DNA from: Nitratireductor aquimarinus
GTDB lineage: Bacteria; Pseudomonadota; Alphaproteobacteria; Rhizobiales; Rhizobiaceae
Direction: 5' to 3'
Assembly (NCBI RefSeq): GCF_046773475.1
Contig: NZ_CP177239.1
Location: 1,550,001-1,614,000, forward strand
Length of the DNA stretch: 64,000 bases
Positions 7,818 to 16,550 of the stretch are shown here, piece after piece. The notes beneath the pieces were generated by a model that was not told the origin of the DNA, made no database searches, and saw only the letters and a list, made by a program, of their open reading frames with translations. Position numbers and translations under genes: made by a program. Numbering within the stretch: position 1 is the first letter of the stretch; every line of letters begins with the position of its first letter.

Positions 7818-9236
7818 ATGACCGCCAAATCGCTGCTTGATGCGTTCGACTGCTCGGCCGAACGACTCAAATCTCTCGTTTCCGACACGATCCGCGGCGC
7901 GGATGACGGGGAGCTCTTTCTCGAATACCGGGAAGGAGAAGCGCTCGTCTTCGATGATGGTAGGCTGAAAACCGCCAATTTCAACACCGATCAGGGCTTT
8001 GGCCTGCGGGCCGTCGCCGGCGAGGCTTCGGGCTACGCGCATTCGAGCGAATTGTCGGAAGCGGCCCTGCGCCGCGCCGCCGATGCCGTTTCCACCGTCA
8101 AGGACGGTTATTCCGGAAAACTGGCCGCCGCCCCCGCCGGGACGAATCAGCGGCTTTACGGTGACGAAAATCCGATCGTTTCGCCCGGTTTCGAGGAAAA
8201 AGCGAAGCTTTTGCAGGAAATCGACGGCTGGTTGCGGGCAAAGGATGCGCGCGTGCGCCAGGTCTCGGCCTCGCTTGCCGCCTCCTGGCAGCATGTGGAA
8301 ATTCTGCGCGCCGACGGCCAGATCGCGCGCGATATCCGCCCTCTCGTCCGGGTCAATGTGTCTGTCATGGTCGGCGATGGCGACCGGCAGGAGACCGGCT
8401 CCTACGGCATGGGCGGACGCAAGAGCTTTGGCGAATTCCTTGCAGAAGATTCCTGGCAGTTCGCCGCCAGCGAGGCGCTGCGTCAGGCGCTCGTCAATCT
8501 TGAGGCCGTCCCCTCGCCTGCCGGCACGTTCGACATCGTGCTCGCCAATGGCTGGCCGGGCGTGATGCTGCACGAGGCCGTTGGCCACGGGCTCGAAGGC
8601 GACTTCAACCGCAAGAAAACCTCCGCTTTCGCCGGGCTTCTGGGCGAACAGGTTGCCGCCCGTGGCGTGACCGTGGTGGATGACGGCACGATTTCGGAAC
8701 GGCGCGGCTCCCTCACCATCGACGATGAAGGCACGCCCACCGGACGCAACGTGCTGATCGAGGACGGCAAGCTGGTCGGCTACATGCAGGACCGCCAGAA
8801 CGCCCGCCTCATGGGCATGGCGGCCACCGGCAATGGCCGGCGCGAATCCTATGCGCATGAGCCCATGCCGCGCATGACCAACACCTACATGACCAGCGGC
8901 GACAAGACGCCCGAGGAAATCATCGCCTCTGTGAAGAAAGGCATCTACGCCGTTTCCTTCGGCGGCGGTCAGGTGGACATCACATCCGGCAAGTTCGTGT
9001 TCGGCTGCACCGAGGCCTACATGATCGAAGACGGCAAGGTGACCCAGCCGGTGAAGGGCGCCATGCTGATCGGCAATGGCCCGGACGCCATGCACCGCGT
9101 TTCCATGGTCGGCAACGACATGAGCCTCGACAATGGCATCGGCATGTGCGGCAAGGCCGGACAGGGCGTGCCCGTGGGCGTCGGCCAGCCGCATCTGCGT
9201 ATGGACCAGATGACCGTGGGCGGCACGCAGACCTGA
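7818..9236 (+). CDS. tldD: Metalloprotease TldD
   Basis: 472 residues. Catalytic half of the TldD/TldE protease that processes small peptides (microcin B17, CcdA in E. coli). The zinc site HEAVGHGLEGD (HExxxH) is intact, as are the GADDGELFLEY N-terminal strand and the C-terminal GMCGKAGQGVPVGVGQP. I choose ATG 7818 because CAGGA lies 8 nt upstream; an in-frame ATG at 7788 would add ten residues but has no ribosome site. Its partner TldE is not in the window. The sirtuin gene starts 2 nt after its stop. Confidence 0.95.
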   Translation: MTAKSLLDAFDCSAERLKSLVSDTIRGADDGELFLEYREGEALVFDDGRLKTANFNTDQGFGLRAVAGEASGYAHSSELSEAALRRAADAVSTVKDGYSGKLAAAPAGTNQRLYGDENPIVSPGFEEKAKLLQEIDGWLRAKDARVRQVSASLAASWQHVEILRADGQIARDIRPLVRVNVSVMVGDGDRQETGSYGMGGRKSFGEFLAEDSWQFAASEALRQALVNLEAVPSPAGTFDIVLANGWPGVMLHEAVGHGLEGDFNRKKTSAFAGLLGEQVAARGVTVVDDGTISERRGSLTIDDEGTPTGRNVLIEDGKLVGYMQDRQNARLMGMAATGNGRRESYAHEPMPRMTNTYMTSGDKTPEEIIASVKKGIYAVSFGGGQVDITSGKFVFGCTEAYMIEDGKVTQPVKGAMLIGNGPDAMHRVSMVGNDMSLDNGIGMCGKAGQGVPVGVGQPHLRMDQMTVGGTQT

Positions 9237-9238
9237 TC

Positions 9239-9937
9239 ATGTTCGAGCGCATCGTCATACTGACCGGCGCAGGCATCTCCGCCGAATCCGGCGTGGACAC
9301 GTTCCGCGACAGGAACGGTCTGTGGTCCAAGATCGACTATCGCGACGTGGCGACGCCCGAGGGCTTCGCCGCCAATCCGGTTCTGGTGCATGATTTCTAC
9401 AATATGCGCCGGCGCAGGATCGCCGGGCTTGAGCCCAACGATGCGCACCGCGCACTCGCCCGGCTGGAACGCGAGTTCAGCGGCGAAGTGCTTCTCGTCA
9501 CACAGAACATCGATGATCTGCATGAAAGGGCGGGCTCCTCCAACCTGATCCACATGCATGGCGAACATCTGAGCGCGTTATGCGCCGATTGCGGGGTACG
9601 CACTGCCTGGCAGGGCGACATGTCGGTGGAGACGCCCTGCCCTTCCTGCGGCGCGGTCGGCCACATGCGCCCGGATGTCGTCTGGTTCGGCGAGATGCCC
9701 TATCAGATGGAACGCATCTACACCGCACTTCGCGCTGCCGATCTATTCATGTCCATCGGCACGTCGGGCAATGTCTATCCGGCAGCACAGTTCGTTCAGG
9801 AAGCCGGCCGCTCCGGCGCGCACACGATCGAGCTCAATCTCGAGCCCTCCGACACGTTCGATGATTTCGACGAGGCGATCCACGGGCCGGCAAGCCGCGT
9901 GGTGCCTTCCTATGTCGACATGCTCCTGAAGGGCTGA
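9239..9937 (+). CDS. cobB: NAD-dependent protein deacylase, sirtuin family
   Basis: 232 residues, a compact class III sirtuin. Visible motifs: GAGISAESG (10-18) for NAD binding, FRDRNGLW, the acyl-selectivity pair Tyr54/Arg57 (FYNMRR) that marks desuccinylase/demalonylase activity, TQNIDDLH (88-95), catalytic His107, and four zinc cysteines (115, 118, 134, 137). The start follows the tldD stop by 2 nt, so the two are translationally linked. Removes acyl groups from lysines in metabolic enzymes. Confidence 0.95.
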   Translation: MFERIVILTGAGISAESGVDTFRDRNGLWSKIDYRDVATPEGFAANPVLVHDFYNMRRRRIAGLEPNDAHRALARLEREFSGEVLLVTQNIDDLHERAGSSNLIHMHGEHLSALCADCGVRTAWQGDMSVETPCPSCGAVGHMRPDVVWFGEMPYQMERIYTALRAADLFMSIGTSGNVYPAAQFVQEAGRSGAHTIELNLEPSDTFDDFDEAIHGPASRVVPSYVDMLLKG

Positions 9938-9968
9938 TCAGCACATTTCGCGGTCAGGCGGAAACGCC

Positions 9969-11210
9969 TTATCGCCGCTGCGGCTTCTTTTCCAGAAGCG
10001 CCACCGCTTCCACATGCGGCGACCAGAGGAACTGGTCGATGGGCGTGACGCTGGTGACGCGATAGCCACCCTCGACAAGGATCGCCAGATCCCGCGCCAG
10101 CGTGCCCGGATTGCACGACACCGCCGCAATGCGCCGCACGGTCGAGCGGGCAAGCTGCCGGCACTGGAACTCCGCACCCGCGCGGGGAGGATCGAAAACC
10201 AGCCCGTCGAAATCCGCCAGCTCCTTGACCAGAAGCGGACGGTGGAAGAGATCGCGCTTTTCCGCCTTCACCGGCTTGAGCGACGGCCACTGCCGTGCGG
10301 CATTGTCGAGTGCTGCAAGCGCTGCTGCATCGCCCTCGGCGGCGTAGACCCGCGCCTTCTGCGCAAGCCGCAGCGCAAACGTGCCGCTGCCGGCAAAGAG
10401 GTCGGCAACATGCTTGCAGCCTTCCAAGTACCCCGCCACGAGTGCGGCCATCGCGTTTTCCGCCTCGGCGGTCGCCTGCAGAAAGCCGGCCGGCGGGATC
10501 GCCACCGGCACACCGCCGAAGAGCACGGCCGGCTTGTTGCCTTCCACGATGATCTCGCCATCGGCGGACAGCCGCGAAACCTGCTTTGAGAGCGCCATGT
10601 CCACCACGGCCCGGCGCTGCTTTTCGCCAAGCTTTCCTGCGCCCACAACCGCTATGTCGAGGCCGGACACCGTCTCGGTCACCGTCATATGGAACGGTTT
10701 TGGCGTTGCGGCGATTGCCTTTGCCAGATCCCGCAGATCATCCAGCGCCCCCGTGATGCCGGGCGTGGCGACCGGACATTCCTCGATCACGACGATGCGG
10801 TGCGTCTGCGCGGCGTTGAAGCCAAGCAGGATATCCGAGCCCAGACGCCGTGCGGTGAAGGTCACGCGGCGGCGCGTCTGCGGCGGACACGCGACAAGCG
10901 GCTCCACCGCCACATCGATGCCGCGCGCCTGCAGCGCGCGCTCCACCTTGTCGCGCTTCCAGGCGCGATAGGCTTCCTGTTCCAGATGCTGCACCGCGCA
11001 GCCGCCGCAATCGGCGAAATGACGGCACACGGGTTCGGCGCGTTCCGGCACGGCCTGCTGGAGCTTCACCCTGCTGGCGCGCCCCTTGCGCACTTCGGCT
11101 TCCACCACTTCGCCCGGTAACGCAAACGGCACATAGACAGGCCCGGACGGCGTGACCGCCACGCCATCGCCCTGTGCACCCAGATGATCAATCGTCAGAG
11201 TTTCGCTCAT
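9969..11210 (-). CDS. Class I SAM-dependent RNA methyltransferase, RlmD/RumA-like
   Basis: 413 residues. N-terminal TRAM-like domain, then an Fe-S cysteine set (CRHFADCGGC plus ECP at about 140), a SAM-binding domain with DLFAGSGTFALRLA and VFDPPRAG, and the catalytic loop VSCNPGTLARD with the methyl-accepting cysteine. Family members make 5-methyluridine in 23S rRNA or tRNA; the exact target cannot be told from sequence. Its ATG overlaps the tlyA stop by 4 nt, placing it second in that operon. The gene is slightly short for the family (about 430-450). Confidence 0.9.
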   Translation of the reverse strand: MSETLTIDHLGAQGDGVAVTPSGPVYVPFALPGEVVEAEVRKGRASRVKLQQAVPERAEPVCRHFADCGGCAVQHLEQEAYRAWKRDKVERALQARGIDVAVEPLVACPPQTRRRVTFTARRLGSDILLGFNAAQTHRIVVIEECPVATPGITGALDDLRDLAKAIAATPKPFHMTVTETVSGLDIAVVGAGKLGEKQRRAVVDMALSKQVSRLSADGEIIVEGNKPAVLFGGVPVAIPPAGFLQATAEAENAMAALVAGYLEGCKHVADLFAGSGTFALRLAQKARVYAAEGDAAALAALDNAARQWPSLKPVKAEKRDLFHRPLLVKELADFDGLVFDPPRAGAEFQCRQLARSTVRRIAAVSCNPGTLARDLAILVEGGYRVTSVTPIDQFLWSPHVEAVALLEKKPQRR

Positions 11211-11941
11211 CGGCTCCTGCGCCCGGCCAAAAGAAATTCACGGTTTCCGTCTCCGCCCTCTATGGGCGACGGTGCAAGCCCCACGGCCTGCCAGCCGGCG
11301 TTCGTCCCCAGCCAATTCTCCAGATCCGCAGCTATTTCATCGGCCCGCGCCGGATCGCGCAACAGGCCGCCCTTGCCGATGGCTTCCCGCCCCGCCTCGA
11401 ACTGCGGCTTGACCAGAAAGATACCGTACGCGCCCGGCGCTGCCAGAGCGAGTGCCGGCGGCAGGGCAAGTTTCAGCGAAATGAAGCTCACATCCGACAC
11501 CAGAAAATCCGGCGCGCGGCCATTCAGGTCTTCCGCCGTCAGATGCCTTGCATTCACGCCCTCGCGCGACGTGACACGCGGATCGCTCTCGATACGGGCA
11601 TCCATCTGCCCGCTGCCCACATCGATGGCCGTGACATGGGCCGCGCCGCGCTCCAGAAGCACCTGCGTGAAACCGCCGGTCGACGCGCCGATATCGAGCG
11701 CCTCGGCCCCTTTCGGATCGAAACCGAAGACCTGGAGGCCGCGCAGGAGTTTTAGCGCCGCGCGCGATACATAGGCGCTTGCCGGATCATCGACACCGAT
11801 CTCGACAGTTGGCGCGACCGTCTGGCCCGGCTTTTTCGCCGGTTTCCCGTCCACCATCACCGTGCCGCGCAGGATCGCGTCGCGCGCGCGGGCGCGGCTG
11901 TCGAAAAATCCTCGCTCTACGAGAAACTGGTCGAGCCTCAT
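11207..11941 (-). CDS. tlyA: TlyA family rRNA 2'-O-methyltransferase / hemolysin-like protein
   Basis: 244 residues. An S4 RNA-binding domain (residues 1-60, MRLDQFLVERG...) precedes an FtsJ-like methyltransferase domain with DIGASTGGFTQVLL and the later VSDVSFISL. TlyA of actinobacteria methylates C1409 of 16S and C1920 of 23S rRNA; short proteobacterial forms are thought to act on one site. 4-nt overlap with the following methyltransferase; it follows dxs after 78 nt, an order conserved in rhizobia. Confidence 0.92.
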   Translation of the reverse strand: MRLDQFLVERGFFDSRARARDAILRGTVMVDGKPAKKPGQTVAPTVEIGVDDPASAYVSRAALKLLRGLQVFGFDPKGAEALDIGASTGGFTQVLLERGAAHVTAIDVGSGQMDARIESDPRVTSREGVNARHLTAEDLNGRAPDFLVSDVSFISLKLALPPALALAAPGAYGIFLVKPQFEAGREAIGKGGLLRDPARADEIAADLENWLGTNAGWQAVGLAPSPIEGGDGNREFLLAGRRSR

Positions 11942-12019
11942 CGGAGGGTCCTGCTGGAATTGCGCATTTGGGGTGCTTTACCCGCCTGCGGCGCGCCTGC
12001 CAACCAAAACCCGCCGTTT

Positions 12020-13960
12020 TCAGGCGCGCGCTGCGCTCTCCGCCTGCTGGCCTAGAGCGGCAAACACGGTGCGCACGATGGCCGGGGCATCAAGGCCCGC
12101 ATCCTCCACCATACGCTCCGGCTTGGCGTGGCCGATAAAGCGGTCTGGCATGGCCATGGGCCGCACCTTCACACCGCTTTCGAGCAGACCTTCATGCGCC
12201 AGGAAATTGAGCACATGCGAACCGAAACCGCCGATGGAGCCTTCCTCGATGGTGATGAGAACCTCGTGCTCCTGCGCCAGCCGGCGAATCATCTCCGTGT
12301 CCAGCGGCTTGGCGAAGCGGGCGTCGGCCACGGTCGTGGAAAGACCCGCCGCATCCAGCTCGTCCGCCGCCTTCATGCAGTCTTCAAGCCGGCCGCCCAG
12401 CGAGAGAAGCGCCACCTTGGAGCCCTCGCGCATGATGCGCCCCTTGCCCAGTTCCAGCACCTCGCCGCGCTCCGGCATCTCGACGCCAATGCCATTGCCA
12501 CGCGGATAGCGGAAGGCGATTGGCCCGTGATCATGTTCCACGGCGGTGCGCACCATGTGGCGCAACTCCGCCTCGTCCGCCGCCGCCATGACGACGAAAT
12601 TCGGCAGGCTGGCCAGATAGGTGATGTCGAACGCGCCGCAATGGGTGGCGCCATCCGCCCCCACAAAGCCGGCGCGGTCGATGGCAAAGCGAACCGGCAG
12701 GTTTTGCAGCGCCACATCATGCACCACCTGGTCATAGGCGCGCTGGAGGAAGGTCGAATAGATCGCCGCGAATGGGCGCAGCCCCTCCGTCGCCAGCCCG
12801 GCGGCAAAGGTCACCGCATGCTGCTCGGCAATGCCCACATCAAAAGTGCGTTCGGGAAACTCCTGCTCGAACAGGTCGAGCCCGGTGCCGGACGGCATCG
12901 CCGCCGTGACGGTGACGATCCGGTCGTCCTCGCGCGCTTCCTGAATGAGCGACTGGGCGAAAACCTTGGTGTAGCTCGGCGCGTTCGCCGGCGCCTTGGC
13001 CTGCGCGCCGGTGATGACGTCGAACTTGTTGACGCCATGATATTTGTCGGCGGCGGCCTCTGCGGGCGGATAACCCTTGCCCTTCTTCGTCACCACATGG
13101 ATGAGCACCGGCCCCGTGCCATTGTCGCGCACATTCTTCAGAACCGGGATGAGGTGTTTGAGATTGTGCCCGTCGATGGGACCGATGTGGAAGAACCCCA
13201 TTTCCTCAAACAGCGTGCCGCCGGTCACATAGCCGCGCGCATGCTCCACCGCGCGGGTGATCGCCCGGTCCACGCCCTCGCCCAGATAGGAGGTGAGTTT
13301 CTTGCCGAAATCGCGCACGCCCTGATAGGCCCGCCCCGAGGCAAGCCGCGCCAGATAGGCGCTCATCGCGCCCTGCGGCGGCGCAATCGACATGTCGTTG
13401 TCGTTGAGGATGACGATCAGCCGGGCGTCGAGAGCGCCGGCATTGTTCATCGCCTCATAGGCCATGCCCGCCGACATCGCACCATCGCCGATCACCGCAA
13501 TCACATTGCGCTTTTCGCCAGCCAGCTCATGGGCAACGGCCATGCCGAGACCGGCGGAGATGGAGGTGGAGGAATGCGCGGTTCCGAACGGATCGTATTC
13601 GCTCTCCGAGCGCTTGGTGAAACCGTAGAGCCCGCCCTCCTGCCGCAGAGTGCGGATGCGATCGCGCCGCCCGGTGATGATCTTGTGCGGATAGGCCTGA
13701 TGGCCCACATCCCAGATCAACCGGTCATCCGGCGTGTCGAACACATAGTGCAGCGCCACGGTCAGCTCGACCACGCCGAGCCCTGCGCCCAGGTGCCCGC
13801 CGGTCCTGGAGACCACGTCGATCAGTTCGGCGCGCAGCTCGTCAGCAAGCTGAGGAAGCGCATCCTCGGAAAGGCGTTTGAGATCGGCAGGAATGCCGAC
13901 CGTATCGAGAAGTGGAGTCTCGGGTGGCGATTTCACGCGCGTCACCTCGGCTGTTTGCAT
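12020..13960 (-). CDS. dxs: 1-deoxy-D-xylulose-5-phosphate synthase
   Basis: 646 residues, full length. Thiamin-diphosphate enzyme that condenses pyruvate and glyceraldehyde 3-phosphate, the committed step of the MEP pathway (ispE and ispH are also in this window). The ThDP motif GDGAMSAGMAYEAMNNAG...NDNDMSI, the DVGHQAYPHKI active-site histidine region, and the transketolase middle domain with GIAEQHAVTFAAG are all intact. Upstream is a terminator for xseB, so dxs should start from its own promoter in 13961-14053. Confidence 0.97.
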   Translation of the reverse strand: MQTAEVTRVKSPPETPLLDTVGIPADLKRLSEDALPQLADELRAELIDVVSRTGGHLGAGLGVVELTVALHYVFDTPDDRLIWDVGHQAYPHKIITGRRDRIRTLRQEGGLYGFTKRSESEYDPFGTAHSSTSISAGLGMAVAHELAGEKRNVIAVIGDGAMSAGMAYEAMNNAGALDARLIVILNDNDMSIAPPQGAMSAYLARLASGRAYQGVRDFGKKLTSYLGEGVDRAITRAVEHARGYVTGGTLFEEMGFFHIGPIDGHNLKHLIPVLKNVRDNGTGPVLIHVVTKKGKGYPPAEAAADKYHGVNKFDVITGAQAKAPANAPSYTKVFAQSLIQEAREDDRIVTVTAAMPSGTGLDLFEQEFPERTFDVGIAEQHAVTFAAGLATEGLRPFAAIYSTFLQRAYDQVVHDVALQNLPVRFAIDRAGFVGADGATHCGAFDITYLASLPNFVVMAAADEAELRHMVRTAVEHDHGPIAFRYPRGNGIGVEMPERGEVLELGKGRIMREGSKVALLSLGGRLEDCMKAADELDAAGLSTTVADARFAKPLDTEMIRRLAQEHEVLITIEEGSIGGFGSHVLNFLAHEGLLESGVKVRPMAMPDRFIGHAKPERMVEDAGLDAPAIVRTVFAALGQQAESAARA

Positions 13961-14053
13961 CGCTTCGACATAGGACGTCAGCTATCCAAAGTAAACGCAA
14001 TGCGATGAAACAGTACAGTTTCAAAGGAGCATAATTTTTCATGATGCAAATAC

Positions 14054-14089
14054 AAAACAACCTCCGCACAAACAAATGTACAGAGGTTG
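14054..14089 (-). terminator. Intrinsic terminator after xseB
   Basis: On the minus strand CAACCTCTGTAC pairs with GTGCGGAGGTTG (12-bp stem with two G-U pairs, 8-nt AT-rich loop) followed by TTTTG. It sits 24 nt beyond the xseB stop and separates that operon from dxs. The remaining gap (13961-14053) is AT-rich and contains the near-palindrome GAAACAGTACAGTTTC at 14006-14021. Confidence 0.75.
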
Positions 14090-14112
14090 CCGATATTTTG
14101 GATTTTCCGGAC

Positions 14113-14364
14113 TCAGCTTTCGTCGAGTGGCTCGCTGCCGGCTGCCTGCCCTTCGCGTGAGAGGCGGATCTTCTCCACCTTGTCCTCGGCCGCCTTGAGC
14201 AGCTGGTCGCAGTGCTTCTTCAGCGCCTCGCCGCGCTCATAGATCCTGATCGACTGGTCGAGCGGCACGTCGCCGCGCTCGAGATCCTCAACGATCTTCT
14301 CCAGCGCCTCGAGCGCCTGCTCGAAGCTCATGCCCTTGATGTCGCTGTTGGCTTCTTCGGCCAT
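14113..14364 (-). CDS. xseB: Exodeoxyribonuclease VII small subunit
   Basis: 83 residues. FEQALEALEKIVEDLERGDVPL and YERGEALKKHCDQLL are the two helices of the XseB coiled-coil hairpin that binds the large subunit XseA. Degrades single-stranded DNA from either end. The start is 3 nt after the stop of the deacetylase-like gene, so they form one operon; xseA is elsewhere. Confidence 0.95.
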   Translation of the reverse strand: MAEEANSDIKGMSFEQALEALEKIVEDLERGDVPLDQSIRIYERGEALKKHCDQLLKAAEDKVEKIRLSREGQAAGSEPLDES

Positions 14365-14367
14365 CTC

Positions 14368-15294
14368 TCACCCCTTTAACAAGCGGCCGACATGCGCAGC
14401 GACCGACACGGAAAGTCCCTGCAGGTCGTACCCACCTTCAAGCAGGCTGACAAGGCGACCCTGTGACAAACGATCGGCCCGCTCCATCAGAACGCCCGTC
14501 GCCCAGTCGAAATCCTCAGCCTCCAGATTGATCTCCGCAAGCGGGTCGCGGCGGTGCGCGTCAAAGCCTGCCGAAATGATGATCAGATCGGGCGAAAACC
14601 GGTCGAGCGCCGGCAGAATGACCTTGTCGAACGCCTCGCGAAAAATCTCCGAGCCGGAGCCGGCGGCAAGCGGCGCGTTGAAGATGTTGCCCGCCCCCGT
14701 TTCATGGGCCGCACCCGTTCCCGGGAAAAGCGGCATCTGGTGCGTGGAGCAGTAAAGAACGCTCGGATCGTCCCAGAAAATCTCCTGCGTGCCGTTTCCG
14801 TGATGCACGTCCCAGTCAACGATGGCGACACGCTCCGCGCCGTGCTTCTTCTGGGCATGGCGCGCGGCGATGGCCGCATTGTTGAACAGGCAGAACCCCA
14901 TGGCGCGGTTCTTCTCGGCATGGTGGCCGGGCGGACGACCTGCCACGAACACATTGCCGGTATCGCCGGAAAACACGTCGTCCACACCGGCCAGCGCGCC
15001 GCCGATGGCGGTCAGCGCCGCTTCAAAGCTCTTCGGACTGATGATCGTGTCTTCATCGATGCGCGCCATCCCCTCTTCGGGAATATTCGCCTTCACCTTG
15101 TCGAGATGCTCCTGCGGATGTGCGTAGAGCACGGTCTCTTCATCGGCGAGCGGCGCTTCCAGCCGCTCCAGATAGGTGAAGGGCTCGTCGTCGAGCCGAT
15201 CCACGATCACCCGTAATCGGTCCGCCCGCTCCGGGTGGCCGGGTGGTGTGATGTGCTCACGGCAGATCGAATGCGTGTAGAAACGGGTGTTCAT
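14368..15294 (-). CDS. Histone deacetylase family protein
   Basis: 308 residues, the arginase/deacetylase fold. RPPGHHAE (120-127) carries the catalytic histidine pair, DWDVHHGNGTQ has zinc ligands Asp162 and His164, and AGFDAH gives Asp245. Bacterial members include acetylpolyamine amidohydrolases and acetoin-utilisation-like proteins; the substrate is unknown here. Start at MNTRFYTH (15294) is chosen by family alignment; an ATG twelve codons upstream (15330) is also open. Position before xseB and dxs is conserved in rhizobia. Confidence 0.9.
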   Translation of the reverse strand: MNTRFYTHSICREHITPPGHPERADRLRVIVDRLDDEPFTYLERLEAPLADEETVLYAHPQEHLDKVKANIPEEGMARIDEDTIISPKSFEAALTAIGGALAGVDDVFSGDTGNVFVAGRPPGHHAEKNRAMGFCLFNNAAIAARHAQKKHGAERVAIVDWDVHHGNGTQEIFWDDPSVLYCSTHQMPLFPGTGAAHETGAGNIFNAPLAAGSGSEIFREAFDKVILPALDRFSPDLIIISAGFDAHRRDPLAEINLEAEDFDWATGVLMERADRLSQGRLVSLLEGGYDLQGLSVSVAAHVGRLLKG

Positions 15295-15413
15295 GTCATA
15301 ACTGTAATTGCCAAAGCATAACTTGGCCATGACAGGATTTCGCGCAGTGGTCGCATGTCAACAGGCTTTCACCCGGCCTTTTGGGCCGGATGGATGCCTT
15401 CATGCCCGCTGCC

Positions 15414-15437
15414 ACAGCCCCTGGGGCTGTTTTTCTT
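15414..15437. other. Hairpin at the 3' end of the riboflavin gene
   Basis: ACAGCCCC and GGGGCTGT around a single T form a strong stem just beyond the ribB stop. The T-run follows it only on the plus strand, so for the minus-strand gene it would act as a 3'-end structure rather than a classical intrinsic terminator. A second stem, CCGGCC/GGCCGG, lies at 15373-15389. Confidence 0.5.
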
Positions 15438-16539
15438 ACATGATGTCGGTCGAAGCGATCTCGATACCGAAACCTTCAAGCCCCACATAATGGCGCTCGC
15501 GGGAGGCCATCAGCTTGATCGAGGAAATGCCCAGATCCTTCAGGATCTGCGCGCCAAGGCCGATCTCGCGCCACTCGCTCTCGCGCCGCAGGGCTTCGTC
15601 ATGATCCTCGCGATCTTCGTTGCCGGCCGGACGGCGGCGGTTCTGATGGGCAACGCCCACCGACCCCTCGCGCAGATAGACCAGAACGCCACGACCAAGG
15701 CCGTTCATGCGCTCCATGGCCTCGCGCAGGCGCTCTTCCGTGCCGAACACGTCCGTCACCACGTCCTCGGTGTGAAGACGCACGGGAATGTCGACGCCGT
15801 CGCGAATGTCGCCGAAGACGATGGCCAGATGCTGCATGGCTTCCCAGGGAAGCGTGTAGGCATGAGCCTTTGCAGGGCCGCTCGGCGTGTCGATGTCAAA
15901 ACTCGCCACCCGCTCCACCAGCGTTTCCTGACGCTGGCGATAGGCGATGAGATCGGCGACCGACACCTGCTTGAGACCATTCTTCTCGGCAAAGGCAGAG
16001 ACTTGCGGTCCACGCATCACCGTGCCGTCATCATTGACCAGTTCGCAGATCACGCCAACCGGCGGCAGGCCGGCGAGCTTGCACAGATCGACAGCCGCTT
16101 CCGTATGGCCCGAGCGCATCAGCACCCCGCCCTCGCGCGCCACCAGCGGGAAAATGTGTCCCGGTCGCACAAAGTCGCCGGGGCCGACATTGGGGTTCGC
16201 CAGATTGCGCACGGTCAGCGTGCGGTCATCAGCCGAAATGCCGGTGGTCGTGCCATGTTTGAAATCGACGCTGACGGTAAAGGCCGTGGAATGCGGCGCA
16301 TCGTTCTCGGCCACCATCGGCGTCAGGTTCAGCCGCCGCGCTTCGCCCTGCGGCATGGGTGCGCAGACAATGCCGGAGGTATGGCGCACGATGAAGGCCA
16401 TGTTCTCGGGCGTGCAGTGCACGGCGGCGACAATCAGGTCGCCCTCGTTCTCGCGCCCGTCATCATCCATGACGACAACGATCTCGCCCTTTTCAAAGGC
16501 GCGCAGGGCTTCAACGACCTTCTTCTGGTCATAGGGCAT
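15436..16539 (-). CDS. ribB: 3,4-dihydroxy-2-butanone 4-phosphate synthase with degenerate cyclohydrolase II domain (RibBX type)
   Basis: 367 residues. Residues 1-200 are an intact RibB domain (DDDGRENEGDL at 25-35, HTEAAVDLCKLAG near 146-157) that makes the four-carbon unit of riboflavin. Residues 205-367 resemble GTP cyclohydrolase II but the zinc site is gone: where RibA has HSECLTGD and RCDCG this protein has HTEDVVTD and EERLRE (257-273). It should therefore not be called bifunctional RibBA; RibBX-type proteins of this kind are known in proteobacteria. It starts 12 nt after aroC ends, with no FMN riboswitch visible upstream. Confidence 0.92.
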   Translation of the reverse strand: MPYDQKKVVEALRAFEKGEIVVVMDDDGRENEGDLIVAAVHCTPENMAFIVRHTSGIVCAPMPQGEARRLNLTPMVAENDAPHSTAFTVSVDFKHGTTTGISADDRTLTVRNLANPNVGPGDFVRPGHIFPLVAREGGVLMRSGHTEAAVDLCKLAGLPPVGVICELVNDDGTVMRGPQVSAFAEKNGLKQVSVADLIAYRQRQETLVERVASFDIDTPSGPAKAHAYTLPWEAMQHLAIVFGDIRDGVDIPVRLHTEDVVTDVFGTEERLREAMERMNGLGRGVLVYLREGSVGVAHQNRRRPAGNEDREDHDEALRRESEWREIGLGAQILKDLGISSIKLMASRERHYVGLEGFGIEIASTDIM

Positions 16540-16550
16540 GGGAAAACTCC

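Noticed and set aside
16540..16550. FMN riboswitch expected upstream of the riboflavin gene
   Set aside because: Only 11 bp separate it from aroC and no riboswitch-like structure fits; the gene is read from the aroC promoter.
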